From: an uncultured Alphaproteobacteria bacterium
GTDB taxonomy: Bacteria; Pseudomonadota; Alphaproteobacteria; Rhizobiales; Ancalomicrobiaceae
DNA: 39,941 bases
NCBI GenBank assembly: GCA_937864925.1
Contig: CALMFH010000102.1
Coordinates: 1 to 39,941, forward strand
Direction of reading: 5' to 3'
Shown in pieces: positions 8,213 through 17,015 of this stretch. The notes below the pieces were generated by a model, which saw nothing but the letters and a program-made list of their open reading frames with translations, was not told where the DNA came from and did not search any database. Both the position numbers and the translations under genes were made by a program. Within the stretch, counting starts at the first letter, position 1, and each line of letters starts with the position of its first letter.

Positions 8213-8930
8213 GGTCGCCCACACCAACCGTTGGCGCTCCCGCTCGCTGTCCGAAAAGGCTTTGCTCGCCTTCGGGCTGCTGGTGGTCACGCTCGCCTTT
8301 CCGCCGTGGCCGACCGCTGCCGCCGTGCTGGTGGCGGCGGCGGCGGCGGCGATGGTCGGGGCGCGGGTGCCGGTCCGGATCTGGGGGCTCGCCATGGCGG
8401 CGCCGGTCGGCTTCGTGGTGACCGGGGCGGCGACACTCATGGTGAGCCTCGGCGACGGTGGCCCGGCGCTCGCCCCGAACGGGCTCGTCGACGCGGCGGC
8501 ACTGACGCTGAGGGCGAGTGCCGCGGCTTCGGCGTTGCTCCTCCTGGCGTTCACCACGCCGGCGAGTGATCTCGTCGCGGGGTTGGCGCGGGCGCGGGTT
8601 CCGGCCGAGATCGTCGAGCTGGCGCTGCTGATCTACCGCTTCCTCTTCGTCCTCGCCGACACCTTCGCCGCCATGCACGCGGCGCAGGAGGCGCGGCTCG
8701 GCCATGTCGACTGGCGGCGGCGGATCCGTTCGTCGGGCCTGCTGGCCGCCAACCTGTTGCCGCGGGCGCTCGACCGGGCGCATCGGATGGAGGCCGGTCT
8801 GGCGGCACGCGGGTGGGACGGTGGGCCGCTCAGGGTGATGACGCCGCGCCGGCCGGTGTCGGCAGCGGGGCTCGCGGCGGTGGTGGCGACGCTCGCCGCG
8901 CTGGTGGGGCTCGGAGTGGCGACGCGATGA
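8196..8930 (+). CDS. cbiQ: Cobalt ECF transporter transmembrane subunit CbiQ
   Basis: CbiQ is the T component that couples the ATPase to the substrate-binding protein. The 244-residue sequence has several N-terminal hydrophobic helices, a characteristic LALLIYRFLFVLADTF segment, and a cytoplasmic Ala-Arg-Gly motif in AGLAARGWDGG, the coupling motif that docks on the ATPase. The start ATG lies inside cbiN (17-bp overlap). The stop overlaps the cbiO start as ATGA. Length and order agree with cbiMNQO operons. Confidence 0.94.
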   Translation: MSTIDRVAHTNRWRSRSLSEKALLAFGLLVVTLAFPPWPTAAAVLVAAAAAAMVGARVPVRIWGLAMAAPVGFVVTGAATLMVSLGDGGPALAPNGLVDAAALTLRASAAASALLLLAFTTPASDLVAGLARARVPAEIVELALLIYRFLFVLADTFAAMHAAQEARLGHVDWRRRIRSSGLLAANLLPRALDRAHRMEAGLAARGWDGGPLRVMTPRRPVSAAGLAAVVATLAALVGLGVATR

Positions 8931-9676
8931 GCCTGATCCGGGCGGAAGGCCTGACTCATGTCTATCCCGGCGGCGTGCCGGCTCTCGACGGCCTCGATCT
9001 CGTGGTCGAGAAGGGCCGCCGCCTCGCCATTCTCGGCCCCAACGGGGCGGGCAAGACGACGCTGCTGCTCCATCTCAACGGCACGCTGAGGCCGACCGGC
9101 GGCCGCATCCTCGTCGACGGGGTGCCGGCGGCCTACGACCGCGCCGGGCTCGCCCGCTGGCGGCGGCGGGTCGGCCTCGTGCTGCAGGACGCCGACGATC
9201 AGCTGTTCGCGCCGTCGGTCTTCGAGGACGTGTCGTTCGGGCCGATGAACCTCGATCTGCCGGAGGCGGAGGTGCGGGTGCGGGTCGCCGACGCGCTCGC
9301 CGCGCTCGGCATCGCCGATCTCGCCGATCGGCCGACCCACATGCTGTCGTTCGGCCAGAAGAAGCGGGCGGCGATCGCCGGGGCGGTGGCGATGCGTCCG
9401 GAGGTGCTGCTGATCGACGAGCCGACCGCGGGGCTCGACGCGCGCTCGGCCAAGCGCCTGCTCGCCACGCTGGCCGAGCTCGAGGCGGGCGGCACGACGC
9501 TGGTCTTCACCACCCACGACGTCGACATGGCGTTCCGCTTCGCCGACGAGGCGGCGCTGTTCAACCACGGCCGGATGATCGCCCACGGTGCGGCCAAGAC
9601 GATCCTCGCCGACGTGGGGGCGATGGACCGGGCGGGGCTGGATGCGGTCGACGTCCGAGATCACTCGGCCCAGTAG
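8927..9676 (+). CDS. cbiO: Cobalt ECF transporter ATPase CbiO
   Basis: A 249-residue ABC ATPase that powers cobalt import. Walker A is GPNGAGKT at residues 37-44, the Q-loop is in VLQDADDQLF, the signature is LSFGQKKR (about 141-148), Walker B is VLLIDEP followed by the D-loop GLDARS, and the switch histidine is in TTHDVD. LSFGQKKR, rather than LSGGQ, is common in ECF ATPases. It overlaps the cbiQ stop by 4 bp. Its 3' end overlaps the convergent DUF2267 gene by 16 bp. Confidence 0.96.
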   Translation: MSLIRAEGLTHVYPGGVPALDGLDLVVEKGRRLAILGPNGAGKTTLLLHLNGTLRPTGGRILVDGVPAAYDRAGLARWRRRVGLVLQDADDQLFAPSVFEDVSFGPMNLDLPEAEVRVRVADALAALGIADLADRPTHMLSFGQKKRAAIAGAVAMRPEVLLIDEPTAGLDARSAKRLLATLAELEAGGTTLVFTTHDVDMAFRFADEAALFNHGRMIAHGAAKTILADVGAMDRAGLDAVDVRDHSAQ

Positions 9677-10080
9677 TCCCGCGCGCCCTCGGGCAGCTCC
9701 GCCAATACCCGCGCGAACGCCGCTCTCTCGACCGCTGCCCACACCGCCGCGGCGACGCAGGCGATCGCCTTGTCCGGGGCGAAGTTGTGGTTGCCGCGCA
9801 CCGCCTGGACCTCGGCCGTCATCGCCTCGCGGGTGGCGAAGGGGACCGGCGCGGCGCCGACGTCCCAGTCGATGACGAACATGGCGCGGAGCAGCGGCGG
9901 CAGCACCTCGGCGAAGCGCAGGCCATCGGCCACCGTCAGGCGGCGGCGGAAGACACGCAGCACCGCGTCGACCATGGTCCAGGTCTGGTTGCGGGTGACG
10001 AGATCGGCGCGTTCGCGGGCGTCGGCGAGGAAGCGCTCGAAGTCGTCGGAGGCGTGCTGGTACTCCATCGGCAGCGGCAT
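9661..10080 (-). CDS. DUF2267 domain protein
   Basis: A 139-residue soluble, mostly helical protein that I place in DUF2267. Family-like segments are ERADLVTRNQTWTMVDAVLR near the N-terminus and RLTVADGLRFAEVLPPLLRAM in the middle. The ATG at 10078-10080 is chosen because GGAGGG lies about 8 nt upstream; an ATG four codons later is possible. No catalytic motif is visible and the family function is unknown. The stop overlaps the end of cbiO by 16 bp on the opposite strand. It lies 26 bp downstream of oxyR on the same strand, so it may be co-transcribed with oxyR, although nothing else links them. Confidence 0.75.
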   Translation of the reverse strand: MPLPMEYQHASDDFERFLADARERADLVTRNQTWTMVDAVLRVFRRRLTVADGLRFAEVLPPLLRAMFVIDWDVGAAPVPFATREAMTAEVQAVRGNHNFAPDKAIACVAAAVWAAVERAAFARVLAELPEGARDYWAE

Positions 10081-10106
10081 GGGTGGCCCTCCCGGCGCTC
10101 GGTGTC

Positions 10107-11024
10107 TCACCCGTCGAGCCGCTCGACGCCTTCGGGGACGCCCTTGCGGATCATCTCGGCGAGGAGGGCGAGAGCCTTCTGGCGCGGGGTGTTGACCCGG
10201 TGGACGAGGCGGACGCGGCGGAAATGGTGGTCGCCCTCCAGTGGCCGTGCCTCCAGGCGACCGATCAGGCCGAGGTCGTTGCCGACGGCGAGGCGGGGCA
10301 AGAGAGTGATGCCGTAGTCGGCGGCGGTCAGATGCAGCAGCGTCTCGAGCGAGGTGGCGCGGATGTCGGCACCGGCGGTTTCGCCGCGGTTGGGGTGGCC
10401 GCAGAACTCCAGCGCCTGATCGCGCAGGCAGTGGCCGTCGGCGAGGAGCAGCAGCGATTTCGGATCGAGATCGTCGGCGTGGATGGTGGTCTTGGCGGCG
10501 AGCGGGTGGCCGGGGGGCAGGACGACGAAGAAGGGCTCGTCGAAGAGGAGATGCGAGGAGAGGCGCGGATCGCCCGGATCGGAGGCGATGATCGCCGCTT
10601 CGAGCCGACCTTCGCTCAGCGCCTGCAGCAGGTTGGCGGTCAGATCCTCGTAGAGCATCAAGGGAGCTGCCGGCAGCGCTTCCGCCGCGATCGGCAGGAC
10701 GAAGGGCATCAGATAGGGAGCGAGCGTCGGGATGACGCCGAGGCGCAACGGGCCGGCGAGCGGGTCGCGACTGGCGCGCGCCAGCGCGGTGATGTCGTCG
10801 GCGGCGGAAACGGCGCGGCGGGCGTGGCCGAGGATCTGTTCGCCGACCGGGGTCGGGCGAATCGACCGGCCGACGCGTTCGAAGATGCGCACCCCGAGTT
10901 CGTCCTCGAGCTTGAGGATCTGGCCGGAAAGCGTCGGCTGCGACACGTGGCAGGCGTCGGCGGCGCGGCCGAAATGGCCGAGATCGGCGACGGCCAGGAC
11001 ATATTGCAGGTCACGCAGATTCAT
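10107..11024 (-). CDS. oxyR: Hydrogen peroxide-sensing LysR regulator OxyR
   Basis: A 305-residue LysR-type regulator. The N-terminal winged helix-turn-helix (about residues 1-60) includes GRAADACHVSQPTLSGQILKL. The effector domain contains GHCLRDQALEFC, placing cysteines exactly at 199 and 208, the disulfide pair of E. coli OxyR. This makes peroxide sensing very likely rather than a generic LysR role. No catalase or ahp gene is adjacent, which is less usual because oxyR is often next to katG in this class. The upstream region holds a perfect dyad typical of LysR autoregulation. DUF2267 lies directly downstream. Confidence 0.93.
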   Translation of the reverse strand: MNLRDLQYVLAVADLGHFGRAADACHVSQPTLSGQILKLEDELGVRIFERVGRSIRPTPVGEQILGHARRAVSAADDITALARASRDPLAGPLRLGVIPTLAPYLMPFVLPIAAEALPAAPLMLYEDLTANLLQALSEGRLEAAIIASDPGDPRLSSHLLFDEPFFVVLPPGHPLAAKTTIHADDLDPKSLLLLADGHCLRDQALEFCGHPNRGETAGADIRATSLETLLHLTAADYGITLLPRLAVGNDLGLIGRLEARPLEGDHHFRRVRLVHRVNTPRQKALALLAEMIRKGVPEGVERLDG

Positions 11025-11053
11025 GGGGGTGAGCTCGATTTCGATCGGATGTA

Positions 11054-11068
11054 CCGATAGTTTATCGG
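11054..11068. promoter_or_regulatory. Perfect dyad upstream of oxyR
   Basis: CCGATA-GTT-TATCGG lies 30 nt before the oxyR start in an AT-richer patch. A further ATTATC follows at 11071-11076, giving ATAG/ATC half-sites roughly one helical turn apart, as in OxyR sites. A role in autoregulation is inferred from position and symmetry. Confidence 0.45.
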
Positions 11069-11108
11069 CAAATTATCCGCTACGCCAATCGAAAAGATGG
11101 CGGTCGGC

Positions 11109-13181
11109 TCACCGCCCTTCGCGCCACCAGGTGACGGCGAAGAGGCCGAGGAGAGCCGCGAGGGCGAGGAGGCCCTCGAACAGGGCGATGCGGTCGAGGC
11201 CTTCCAGCACCGAGGCGCGCGACGGGGTGAGTCCGATCCAGCCGGAACCGGCCATCGCCGTCCCCGGGTCGCGCAGGAGGAGGCGCGGCAGGTCGTTGCC
11301 GTGCAGGCGCATCAGTGATCCGCCGGTCGTGGCGACCAGCGGGGCGAGGTGCCGCTCGGTCGACAGCACGTCGGTGAATTCGCGCGGGTCGGGTGGGCCG
11401 ACGGCGAGAAGCGCGGAGCGGCTGCCGTCGGAGGCGCGCCACAGGCCGGGTTCGCTCGCCGGCAGCGTCGCCCGCCACAGGCCGGGCCGGGTGGTGGCCA
11501 GTTCGAGGCGGCGTTTGGCGCCGGTCGGCGTCTCGATCTCGACCGGGGCGGTGGTCTCGGCCAGCGTCTGGCGTTCGACGACGAGGTCGCGGCCGTGGCG
11601 GGAGAGCCGCAGGCGCTCCTCCTCGAGGTCGGGTTCCTTCATCAGCCAGTGGGCGAGGCGACGCAACAGTGGTCCGTGGGGGCCGCCGCCCTCGAAGCCG
11701 CGCGCCCACAGCCACACCTGATCGGAGGTCATGAGGCCGACGCGGCCCTTGCCCTTGCGGGCGAGCACCAGCAGCGGCCGGTCGGCGCCGGTCATCACCG
11801 CGGCGACGTCGTCGCCGGCGGGGATGTCGAGGCCGGAGCGGCGGAACCACCGCGCCCAGGTGGGGGGATCGGAGGCGGCGCCGGGCAGATCGCGGGTCAC
11901 CGGGTGGCGGGCGCCGATCGTCGAGACGCGCGGGACGAAGGGACCCTCGAAGACGCCGCCGGCTGGTCGGCCGGGCAGGACGTCGGCGAGCGGCGTGTCG
12001 TAGAGGCTGGCCGGGCCACCGAGATCGGGGCCGGAGGCGACCAGCACGGCACCGCCGTCGCGCACCCAGCGGGCGATGTTGTCGAGATAGATCGAGGGCA
12101 GGATCGCCTTGCGGCGATAGCGGTCGAAGACGATCAGGTCGAAGTCGCGGATCTTCTCCTGGAAGAGTTCGCGGGTGGGGAAGGCGATCAGCGCCAGTTC
12201 GGTGATCGGGGTGGCATCCTGCTTCTCCGGCGGGCGCAGGATGGTGAAGTGGACGAGATCGACGGAAGCATCCGACTTGAGCAGGTCGCGCCAGGTGCGT
12301 TCACCGGGATGGGGTTCACCGGAGACGAGAAGGACGCGCATGTGCTCGCGGATGCCCTCGATGGTCAGTGCGGCACGATTGTCGAGAGTGGTGATCTCGC
12401 CGGCGAGCGCCGCCACCTCGAGTTCGACCACGACGTCGCCGGCGTGGGGGATGTCGATCTCGACCGTCTCGTCGCGACCCGGCATCGCCTGGAGGGTGCG
12501 GATCTCCTCGCCGTCGCGTTTCACCGTGACGGTGACCGGCCGGCCGGTCGGTGGAACCCCGGCGTCGACGATGCGGAAGGCGACGGTCTGCGGCTTGCCG
12601 ACGAGGCCGAAGCGCGGGGCACGTATCACCTCGATGCGGCGGTCGATCTCGTCGGGGCGACCGGTGAGGACGACGTGCAGCGGCGCGGCGAAGCCGAGGG
12701 CGGCGGCGCGTTCGGGGACGTCGTGGACCTGGCCGTCGGTGATCATGACGACACCGGCCACCCGGTCGGGCGGCACGTCGGAAAGGGCGCGGCCGAGGGT
12801 GTCGAAAAGGCGGGTGCCGTCGCTGTCGACGCCGTCGCGGTCGTCGAAGATCGCCTCGCGCAGTTCGATGCCGGGCAGCGCCGCGATACGCTCGGCGAGT
12901 ATCTTGCGGGCGGCCTCGGTCTCGGCGTCGCGGCCGACGAGCGTCTGGCTCGACGAGCGGTCGGTGACCAGGACGGCGACGCCGGTGAGAGGCTTGCGCG
13001 ACTCGCGCCGGATCTCGGGGCCGGTCGCGGCCAGTACCAGCAGCCCGAGGGTGGCGGCGCGCCAGCGTGCGCCACGGCGGCCGTGCCACAGCGTCAGGCC
13101 GGCGAGGGCGACCATGGCGAGCGCCGCTGCGGCGAGGAGAACCGGCGGCAGCAGGGGGGCGAAGTCGAGGCTCCAGGTCAT
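11109..13181 (-). CDS. Large membrane protein with VWA-like and glutamine-amidotransferase-like regions
   Basis: A 690-residue protein. Two N-terminal transmembrane helices (about 9-29 and 38-56) precede a von Willebrand A-like region in which VTDRSSSQTL supplies a DxSxS metal site and MITDGQVHD a second strand. From about residue 290 a Rossmann-like region (VLLVSGEPHPG, then FDLIVFDRY and GGAVLVASG) resembles class I amidotransferase-like domains. No Cys-His-Glu triad was recognised, so it is probably not an amidotransferase. A final helix (LFEGLLALAALLGLFAVTWW) anchors the C-terminus. It ends a minus-strand operon, 10 nt after the DUF4159 gene. The role is unknown; proteins of this layout accompany MoxR/DUF58 and are thought to form envelope assemblies. 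Confidence 0.8.
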   Translation of the reverse strand: MTWSLDFAPLLPPVLLAAAALAMVALAGLTLWHGRRGARWRAATLGLLVLAATGPEIRRESRKPLTGVAVLVTDRSSSQTLVGRDAETEAARKILAERIAALPGIELREAIFDDRDGVDSDGTRLFDTLGRALSDVPPDRVAGVVMITDGQVHDVPERAAALGFAAPLHVVLTGRPDEIDRRIEVIRAPRFGLVGKPQTVAFRIVDAGVPPTGRPVTVTVKRDGEEIRTLQAMPGRDETVEIDIPHAGDVVVELEVAALAGEITTLDNRAALTIEGIREHMRVLLVSGEPHPGERTWRDLLKSDASVDLVHFTILRPPEKQDATPITELALIAFPTRELFQEKIRDFDLIVFDRYRRKAILPSIYLDNIARWVRDGGAVLVASGPDLGGPASLYDTPLADVLPGRPAGGVFEGPFVPRVSTIGARHPVTRDLPGAASDPPTWARWFRRSGLDIPAGDDVAAVMTGADRPLLVLARKGKGRVGLMTSDQVWLWARGFEGGGPHGPLLRRLAHWLMKEPDLEEERLRLSRHGRDLVVERQTLAETTAPVEIETPTGAKRRLELATTRPGLWRATLPASEPGLWRASDGSRSALLAVGPPDPREFTDVLSTERHLAPLVATTGGSLMRLHGNDLPRLLLRDPGTAMAGSGWIGLTPSRASVLEGLDRIALFEGLLALAALLGLFAVTWWREGR

Positions 13182-13191
13182 CGCGCCCTCC

Positions 13192-16014
13192 TCATCGGCC
13201 GAGCCGTTGCAGGAGGGCGGGGACGTGCACCTGATCGGCCTTGTAGTTGCCGGTCAGGGTGTACATGACGATGTTGACGCCGACGCGCAGCGCCATCTCG
13301 CGGCCGCGCGGGTCGGACGTCGCCATCGGCAGGAGATCGTCGCCGTCGTCGGTGATCGCCCAGGCACCGGCTAGATCGTTGCCGGTGACGATCAACGGCG
13401 AGACGCCGTCGCCGGGGCGTACCGGCCGGCCTTCCGGTCGGTCGGGGTCGGCGGCCGGGGTCGCCTCGACCCACAGGCGGCCCTCGAAACGACCGGGGAA
13501 ATCGCGCAGCAGATAGAAGGTGCGGCCGAGCACGTGGTCGCCGGGGACCGGCTCGAGCTCGGGCAGGTCGAGGCCGGCGAGGAGGCGGCGCAGGGTGGCG
13601 CTCGCCGGGGTGGGCCGTCCGGTGCCGGCGCGCATTTCGGCGTCGGCGGCATCGCGGGTGTCGAAGATCACCGTGCCGCCGTTCTTCATGAAGGCGTCGA
13701 TGCGGGAGAGCGCGGTCGGCGACACGGCGGCGTTGCCGGGGGAGATCGGGTAATAGAGCAGCGGGAAGAAGGCGAGTTCGTCGCGCGCCGGATCGACCCC
13801 GACCGGATCGCCGAGATCGACGGCGGTGCGGTCCGCCAGGACCCGGCCGAGGCCGAGGAGGCCGCGCCGGGCGATGTCGTCGAGGGCGTCGTCGCCGGTC
13901 AGTACATGGGCGAGCCGGGTCTCACGGGTGGTGGCGAGGGCGAAGGCGTCCGCCGCGGTCTCGGCCGCGAGGGCGCGGTCGGGGAACGCGACGAGTGCTC
14001 CGACCAGTCCGGCGACGAGCACGGCGGCGGCGGTGGCGAGGCGGCGGGCCCGTATATGTGGGACGAGCAGGATCAGGCTGTCGATCGCCGCCAGAAGCAG
14101 GGCGAGGGCGAGGAGCGTCGGGCGCAGGTCGCGGTGCTCGACCGGGGCGCGCGGGGTGATCGTCGCGGCGCCGAGACGGGTGAGATCGATCGCGGCGAGC
14201 GGATCGCCGGGGCGCCGGGTGGGCAGGGCGAGGAAAGCGTCGTCGCTGCCCCACAGGCCCGGCGGATGCTCGCGGCTCGGCCGTTGCGGCGGCGCCGTGG
14301 CGGAGATCGGCCGAGCTTCGGGACCGGGCGTGCCGAGCCGGCCGAAACCGTCGAGCAGGCGCCAGGGCGGCAACGTCGCCGGAGTGCCGGCGGCGGTCTC
14401 GCCCTTGGCCCGGGTGGCGGCGGCGAGCGCGGTGATGCGGCGCAGCATCTCGACGAAGGTGCCGGACAGCGGCAGGTTCGACCAGGAGGTCTCGGCGCCG
14501 ACGTGGAACAGGACGACCCGGCCGGCGCCGCGACGGGCGGCGGTGACCAGTGGCGTTCCGTCGGCGAGCACCGCCCAGGTGCGTTCGGCGAGGTCGGGAC
14601 GGGGTTCGGCGAGGATCTGGCGGGAGACGCGCACGTCGTCGGCGACGGTCATGCCGGCGAAGGGGCCGGTCGCCGGATAGGGGCCGAGGCCGCGCGGGGC
14701 GCCCCAGGTGAGCGCCCCGCCGAGGGTGCGCTCGCCGCCGCGGATCTCGACCGGCAGCAACGGATCGTCGCCGCGGCCACCGCCGAGCCGCGGTCCGGCG
14801 AAACGGACCAGGATGCCGCCGCCCTCCACCCATTTCTCGAGCCGCTTGCCGGCCTCGCCGACGACGGTGCCGACGTCGGCGGTGAGCAGTACCGAGACGT
14901 CGGCCTCGATCAGTTCGACGATGCCGGCACCGGTCTCGGCAGCCTTGGCGCGGCGAAGGTCGGCGAAAGGAGCGAGGGCCTTGTCGAGGAAATGTCCGGG
15001 GCCGAGCAGCGGTTGGGCGCGGGACGCCCCGCCGCCGGAGACGAGGCCGACGACGCGGCGGCGCCAACGTTCGTCGAGCAGGGCGACGGCGCCGGCATGG
15101 GGTTCGTCGGCGATCTCCAGGCGGGCGACGTCGTTGCGCACCGCGGTGGGCAGGTCGATGCGCGCCTCCGCGCCGGTCCGTTCGGCCTCGAAGCGGAACG
15201 GCACTTCGGCGAGCACCCGCCCCTTGGGATCGAGCGCCCGCAGGCGGCCTGTGTCGGGGCCGTCGAGGCCGACGCGGGCGAGTTTCACCGTCATCGCGTC
15301 GAGGCCGTTGTCGACGCCGTCGAGGACGCGGGTGACGAGCCGGGCCGGCGGCGCGATGGTGAGCGGTGCCTCGCCGGCGAGTTTCGCCAGGGCTTCGGCG
15401 AAGGGACGACCGTCGGCCGGGGCGGCGAGATCGACCCCGTGGGTCACCCAGACGATCGAGCCGGGGGGATGGCGGGCGGCGGCGGCGGTGAGGCCGGAGA
15501 CGAGGTCGAGCCGGGCGTCGGCCCGCGGGCGAGGCGCGAGCGTGGCGAGGCGGCGTGCCGCCTCTTCGGGCGAGGCCGGATCGAAGGCCTGGTCGATGCC
15601 GTCGGCCGAGCCGACGAGAACCACCGGGCGACCCCGTCGGCCGGCGCGATCGAGGCGGGCGGCGAGGCCGGCGCGAGTCGCCTCCCAGTCGGTCGCCGCC
15701 GGCCAGCCGTCGTCGACGATCAGCCACAGCGGACCGGAACGGCCGTCGTCGTCGATCGTCGGGCGCCAGACCGGGGCGGCGAAGGCGAGGATCACCGCGG
15801 CGGCGAGAGCGAAGCGCAGCACCAGCAGCCACCACGGGGTGTGGGCCGGCGTCTCGTCGGGGAGGACGAGGTCGCGCAGCAGCGCGGTCGGCGGAAAATC
15901 GCGGGTCGTCGGCTTCGGTGGGGTGAGGCGCAGGAGCCACCAGATCGCCGGCAGGGCGAAGAGGGCGAGGAGCGCCACCGGCGCGCCGAAGGCGAGGGGG
16001 ACGAGGCCGTTCAC
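13192..16014 (-). CDS. BatA-N / DUF4159 membrane protein
   Basis: A 940-residue protein. The first ~90 residues match the BatA/aerotolerance N-terminal region: two helices around a RLTPPKPTTRDFPPTALLRD segment. A large VWA- and amidotransferase-like region follows. Two more helices lie near residues 628-672. The C-terminal ~240 residues match DUF4159, with LAFFPLLYYPISPGNAAVS and GGTVIFDTRDA. The GTG start at 16012-16014 overlaps the DUF58 stop as GTGA, so the two are translationally coupled. Domain order BatA-N to DUF4159 is typical of alphaproteobacterial MoxR operons. Its biochemical activity is not established. Confidence 0.85.
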   Translation of the reverse strand: MNGLVPLAFGAPVALLALFALPAIWWLLRLTPPKPTTRDFPPTALLRDLVLPDETPAHTPWWLLVLRFALAAAVILAFAAPVWRPTIDDDGRSGPLWLIVDDGWPAATDWEATRAGLAARLDRAGRRGRPVVLVGSADGIDQAFDPASPEEAARRLATLAPRPRADARLDLVSGLTAAAARHPPGSIVWVTHGVDLAAPADGRPFAEALAKLAGEAPLTIAPPARLVTRVLDGVDNGLDAMTVKLARVGLDGPDTGRLRALDPKGRVLAEVPFRFEAERTGAEARIDLPTAVRNDVARLEIADEPHAGAVALLDERWRRRVVGLVSGGGASRAQPLLGPGHFLDKALAPFADLRRAKAAETGAGIVELIEADVSVLLTADVGTVVGEAGKRLEKWVEGGGILVRFAGPRLGGGRGDDPLLPVEIRGGERTLGGALTWGAPRGLGPYPATGPFAGMTVADDVRVSRQILAEPRPDLAERTWAVLADGTPLVTAARRGAGRVVLFHVGAETSWSNLPLSGTFVEMLRRITALAAATRAKGETAAGTPATLPPWRLLDGFGRLGTPGPEARPISATAPPQRPSREHPPGLWGSDDAFLALPTRRPGDPLAAIDLTRLGAATITPRAPVEHRDLRPTLLALALLLAAIDSLILLVPHIRARRLATAAAVLVAGLVGALVAFPDRALAAETAADAFALATTRETRLAHVLTGDDALDDIARRGLLGLGRVLADRTAVDLGDPVGVDPARDELAFFPLLYYPISPGNAAVSPTALSRIDAFMKNGGTVIFDTRDAADAEMRAGTGRPTPASATLRRLLAGLDLPELEPVPGDHVLGRTFYLLRDFPGRFEGRLWVEATPAADPDRPEGRPVRPGDGVSPLIVTGNDLAGAWAITDDGDDLLPMATSDPRGREMALRVGVNIVMYTLTGNYKADQVHVPALLQRLGR

Positions 16015-16991
16015 GTCGCACCTCCGCGCGATCGTGAGAAGGGCGGGGCGTGGTGGTCGCCGCCGAGCGAGGCGGCGAGCGCCAGGGCGGCCTCCACCGG
16101 GGCGCGGTCGGTCGCATGGGTGACGAGGGTCCAGCCGCCGCGGCGGGCGAGGTCGGCGAGGCTCGCCCCGTGTGCCGCCCAGCGCGCCGCCCAGGCCTCC
16201 TTCAGCGATTCGGTGCGCGGCACGCGGACGATCTCGGCCGTCTCGGGATCGCGGAATTCGAGATGACCGAGGAAGGGCAGGGTCGCTTCGGCAGGATCGA
16301 CGATGCGGGCGAGATGCAGGCGCGCGCCACTCGCCGCCAGCGCCGTCAGGCGGGTCTCGATCGTGTCGAACGCGTCGAGGAAGTCGCCGATCAGAACCAG
16401 TTCGGAGAAGCGGTCGACGGCGCCGGGCATCGGCATCGACAGCCGTTCGGGATGGGTGGCGAGGGCGGCGGCGAGACGTTCGGCGGCGCGGCGATGGGTG
16501 ATCGGCCGCATCACCCCGGGCATGCCGACGCGTTCACCGGCGCGGGCGAGGAGGTCGGCGAGCGCCAGAGTCAGCACCACGGCACGGTCGCGCTTGGTGA
16601 CGGGCGAGAGCTCGGAGCGCCAGTCCATCGACGGCGACAGGTCGGGGGCGAGCCACACGGTGTGAGCGGCCTCCCACTCGCGCTCGCGCACATAGAGGAG
16701 ATCGTCACGGGCGGAGCGGCGCCAGTCGATGGCGCTCGCCGCCTCGCCGCCGACCAGCGGGCGATACTGCCAGAAGGCCTCGCCCGAGCCGGCGCGGCGG
16801 CGGCCGTGCCAGCCGGCGGCGACGGTGGCGGCGACGCGACGCGCCTCGACCAGAAGGTCGGGCATGGCGGCGGCGAGGGTGCGGGCGGCGACGAGCCGGG
16901 CACGATCGACCACCGTCGCGTCCTCGCCCTTCGCCGCGGCGCGGAGGCCGGAGGCGAGGCGGGAGACGAGAGGGGCGACGGGCGTGGCCAA
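16011..16991 (-). CDS. DUF58 domain protein
   Basis: A 326-residue DUF58 protein, the usual partner of MoxR ATPases. The core AGWHGRRRAGSGEAFWQYRP segment followed by IDWRRSARDD and VREREWE is the family signature. Just after it, APDLSPSMDW contains a DxSxS metal-binding-like motif, so a VWA-type fold is likely. The apparent start is a TTG (16989-16991), 24 nt after the moxR stop; no ATG or GTG in frame offers a better N-terminus, but the start is uncertain. It overlaps the next gene by 4 bp. DUF58 proteins are believed to work with MoxR in metal-dependent folding or envelope stress. That is family knowledge, not shown here. Confidence 0.9.
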   Translation of the reverse strand: MATPVAPLVSRLASGLRAAAKGEDATVVDRARLVAARTLAAAMPDLLVEARRVAATVAAGWHGRRRAGSGEAFWQYRPLVGGEAASAIDWRRSARDDLLYVREREWEAAHTVWLAPDLSPSMDWRSELSPVTKRDRAVVLTLALADLLARAGERVGMPGVMRPITHRRAAERLAAALATHPERLSMPMPGAVDRFSELVLIGDFLDAFDTIETRLTALAASGARLHLARIVDPAEATLPFLGHLEFRDPETAEIVRVPRTESLKEAWAARWAAHGASLADLARRGGWTLVTHATDRAPVEAALALAASLGGDHHAPPFSRSRGGAT

Positions 16992-17015
16992 AGGGTGGTG
17001 TCCGGGATCGAGGGC

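Noticed and set aside
13534-16266. A 910-codon plus-strand frame opposite the DUF4159 gene, and similar long frames opposite the 690-residue protein gene
   Set aside because: Same high-GC antisense artefact. The minus strand carries recognised domains, helices and gene coupling.
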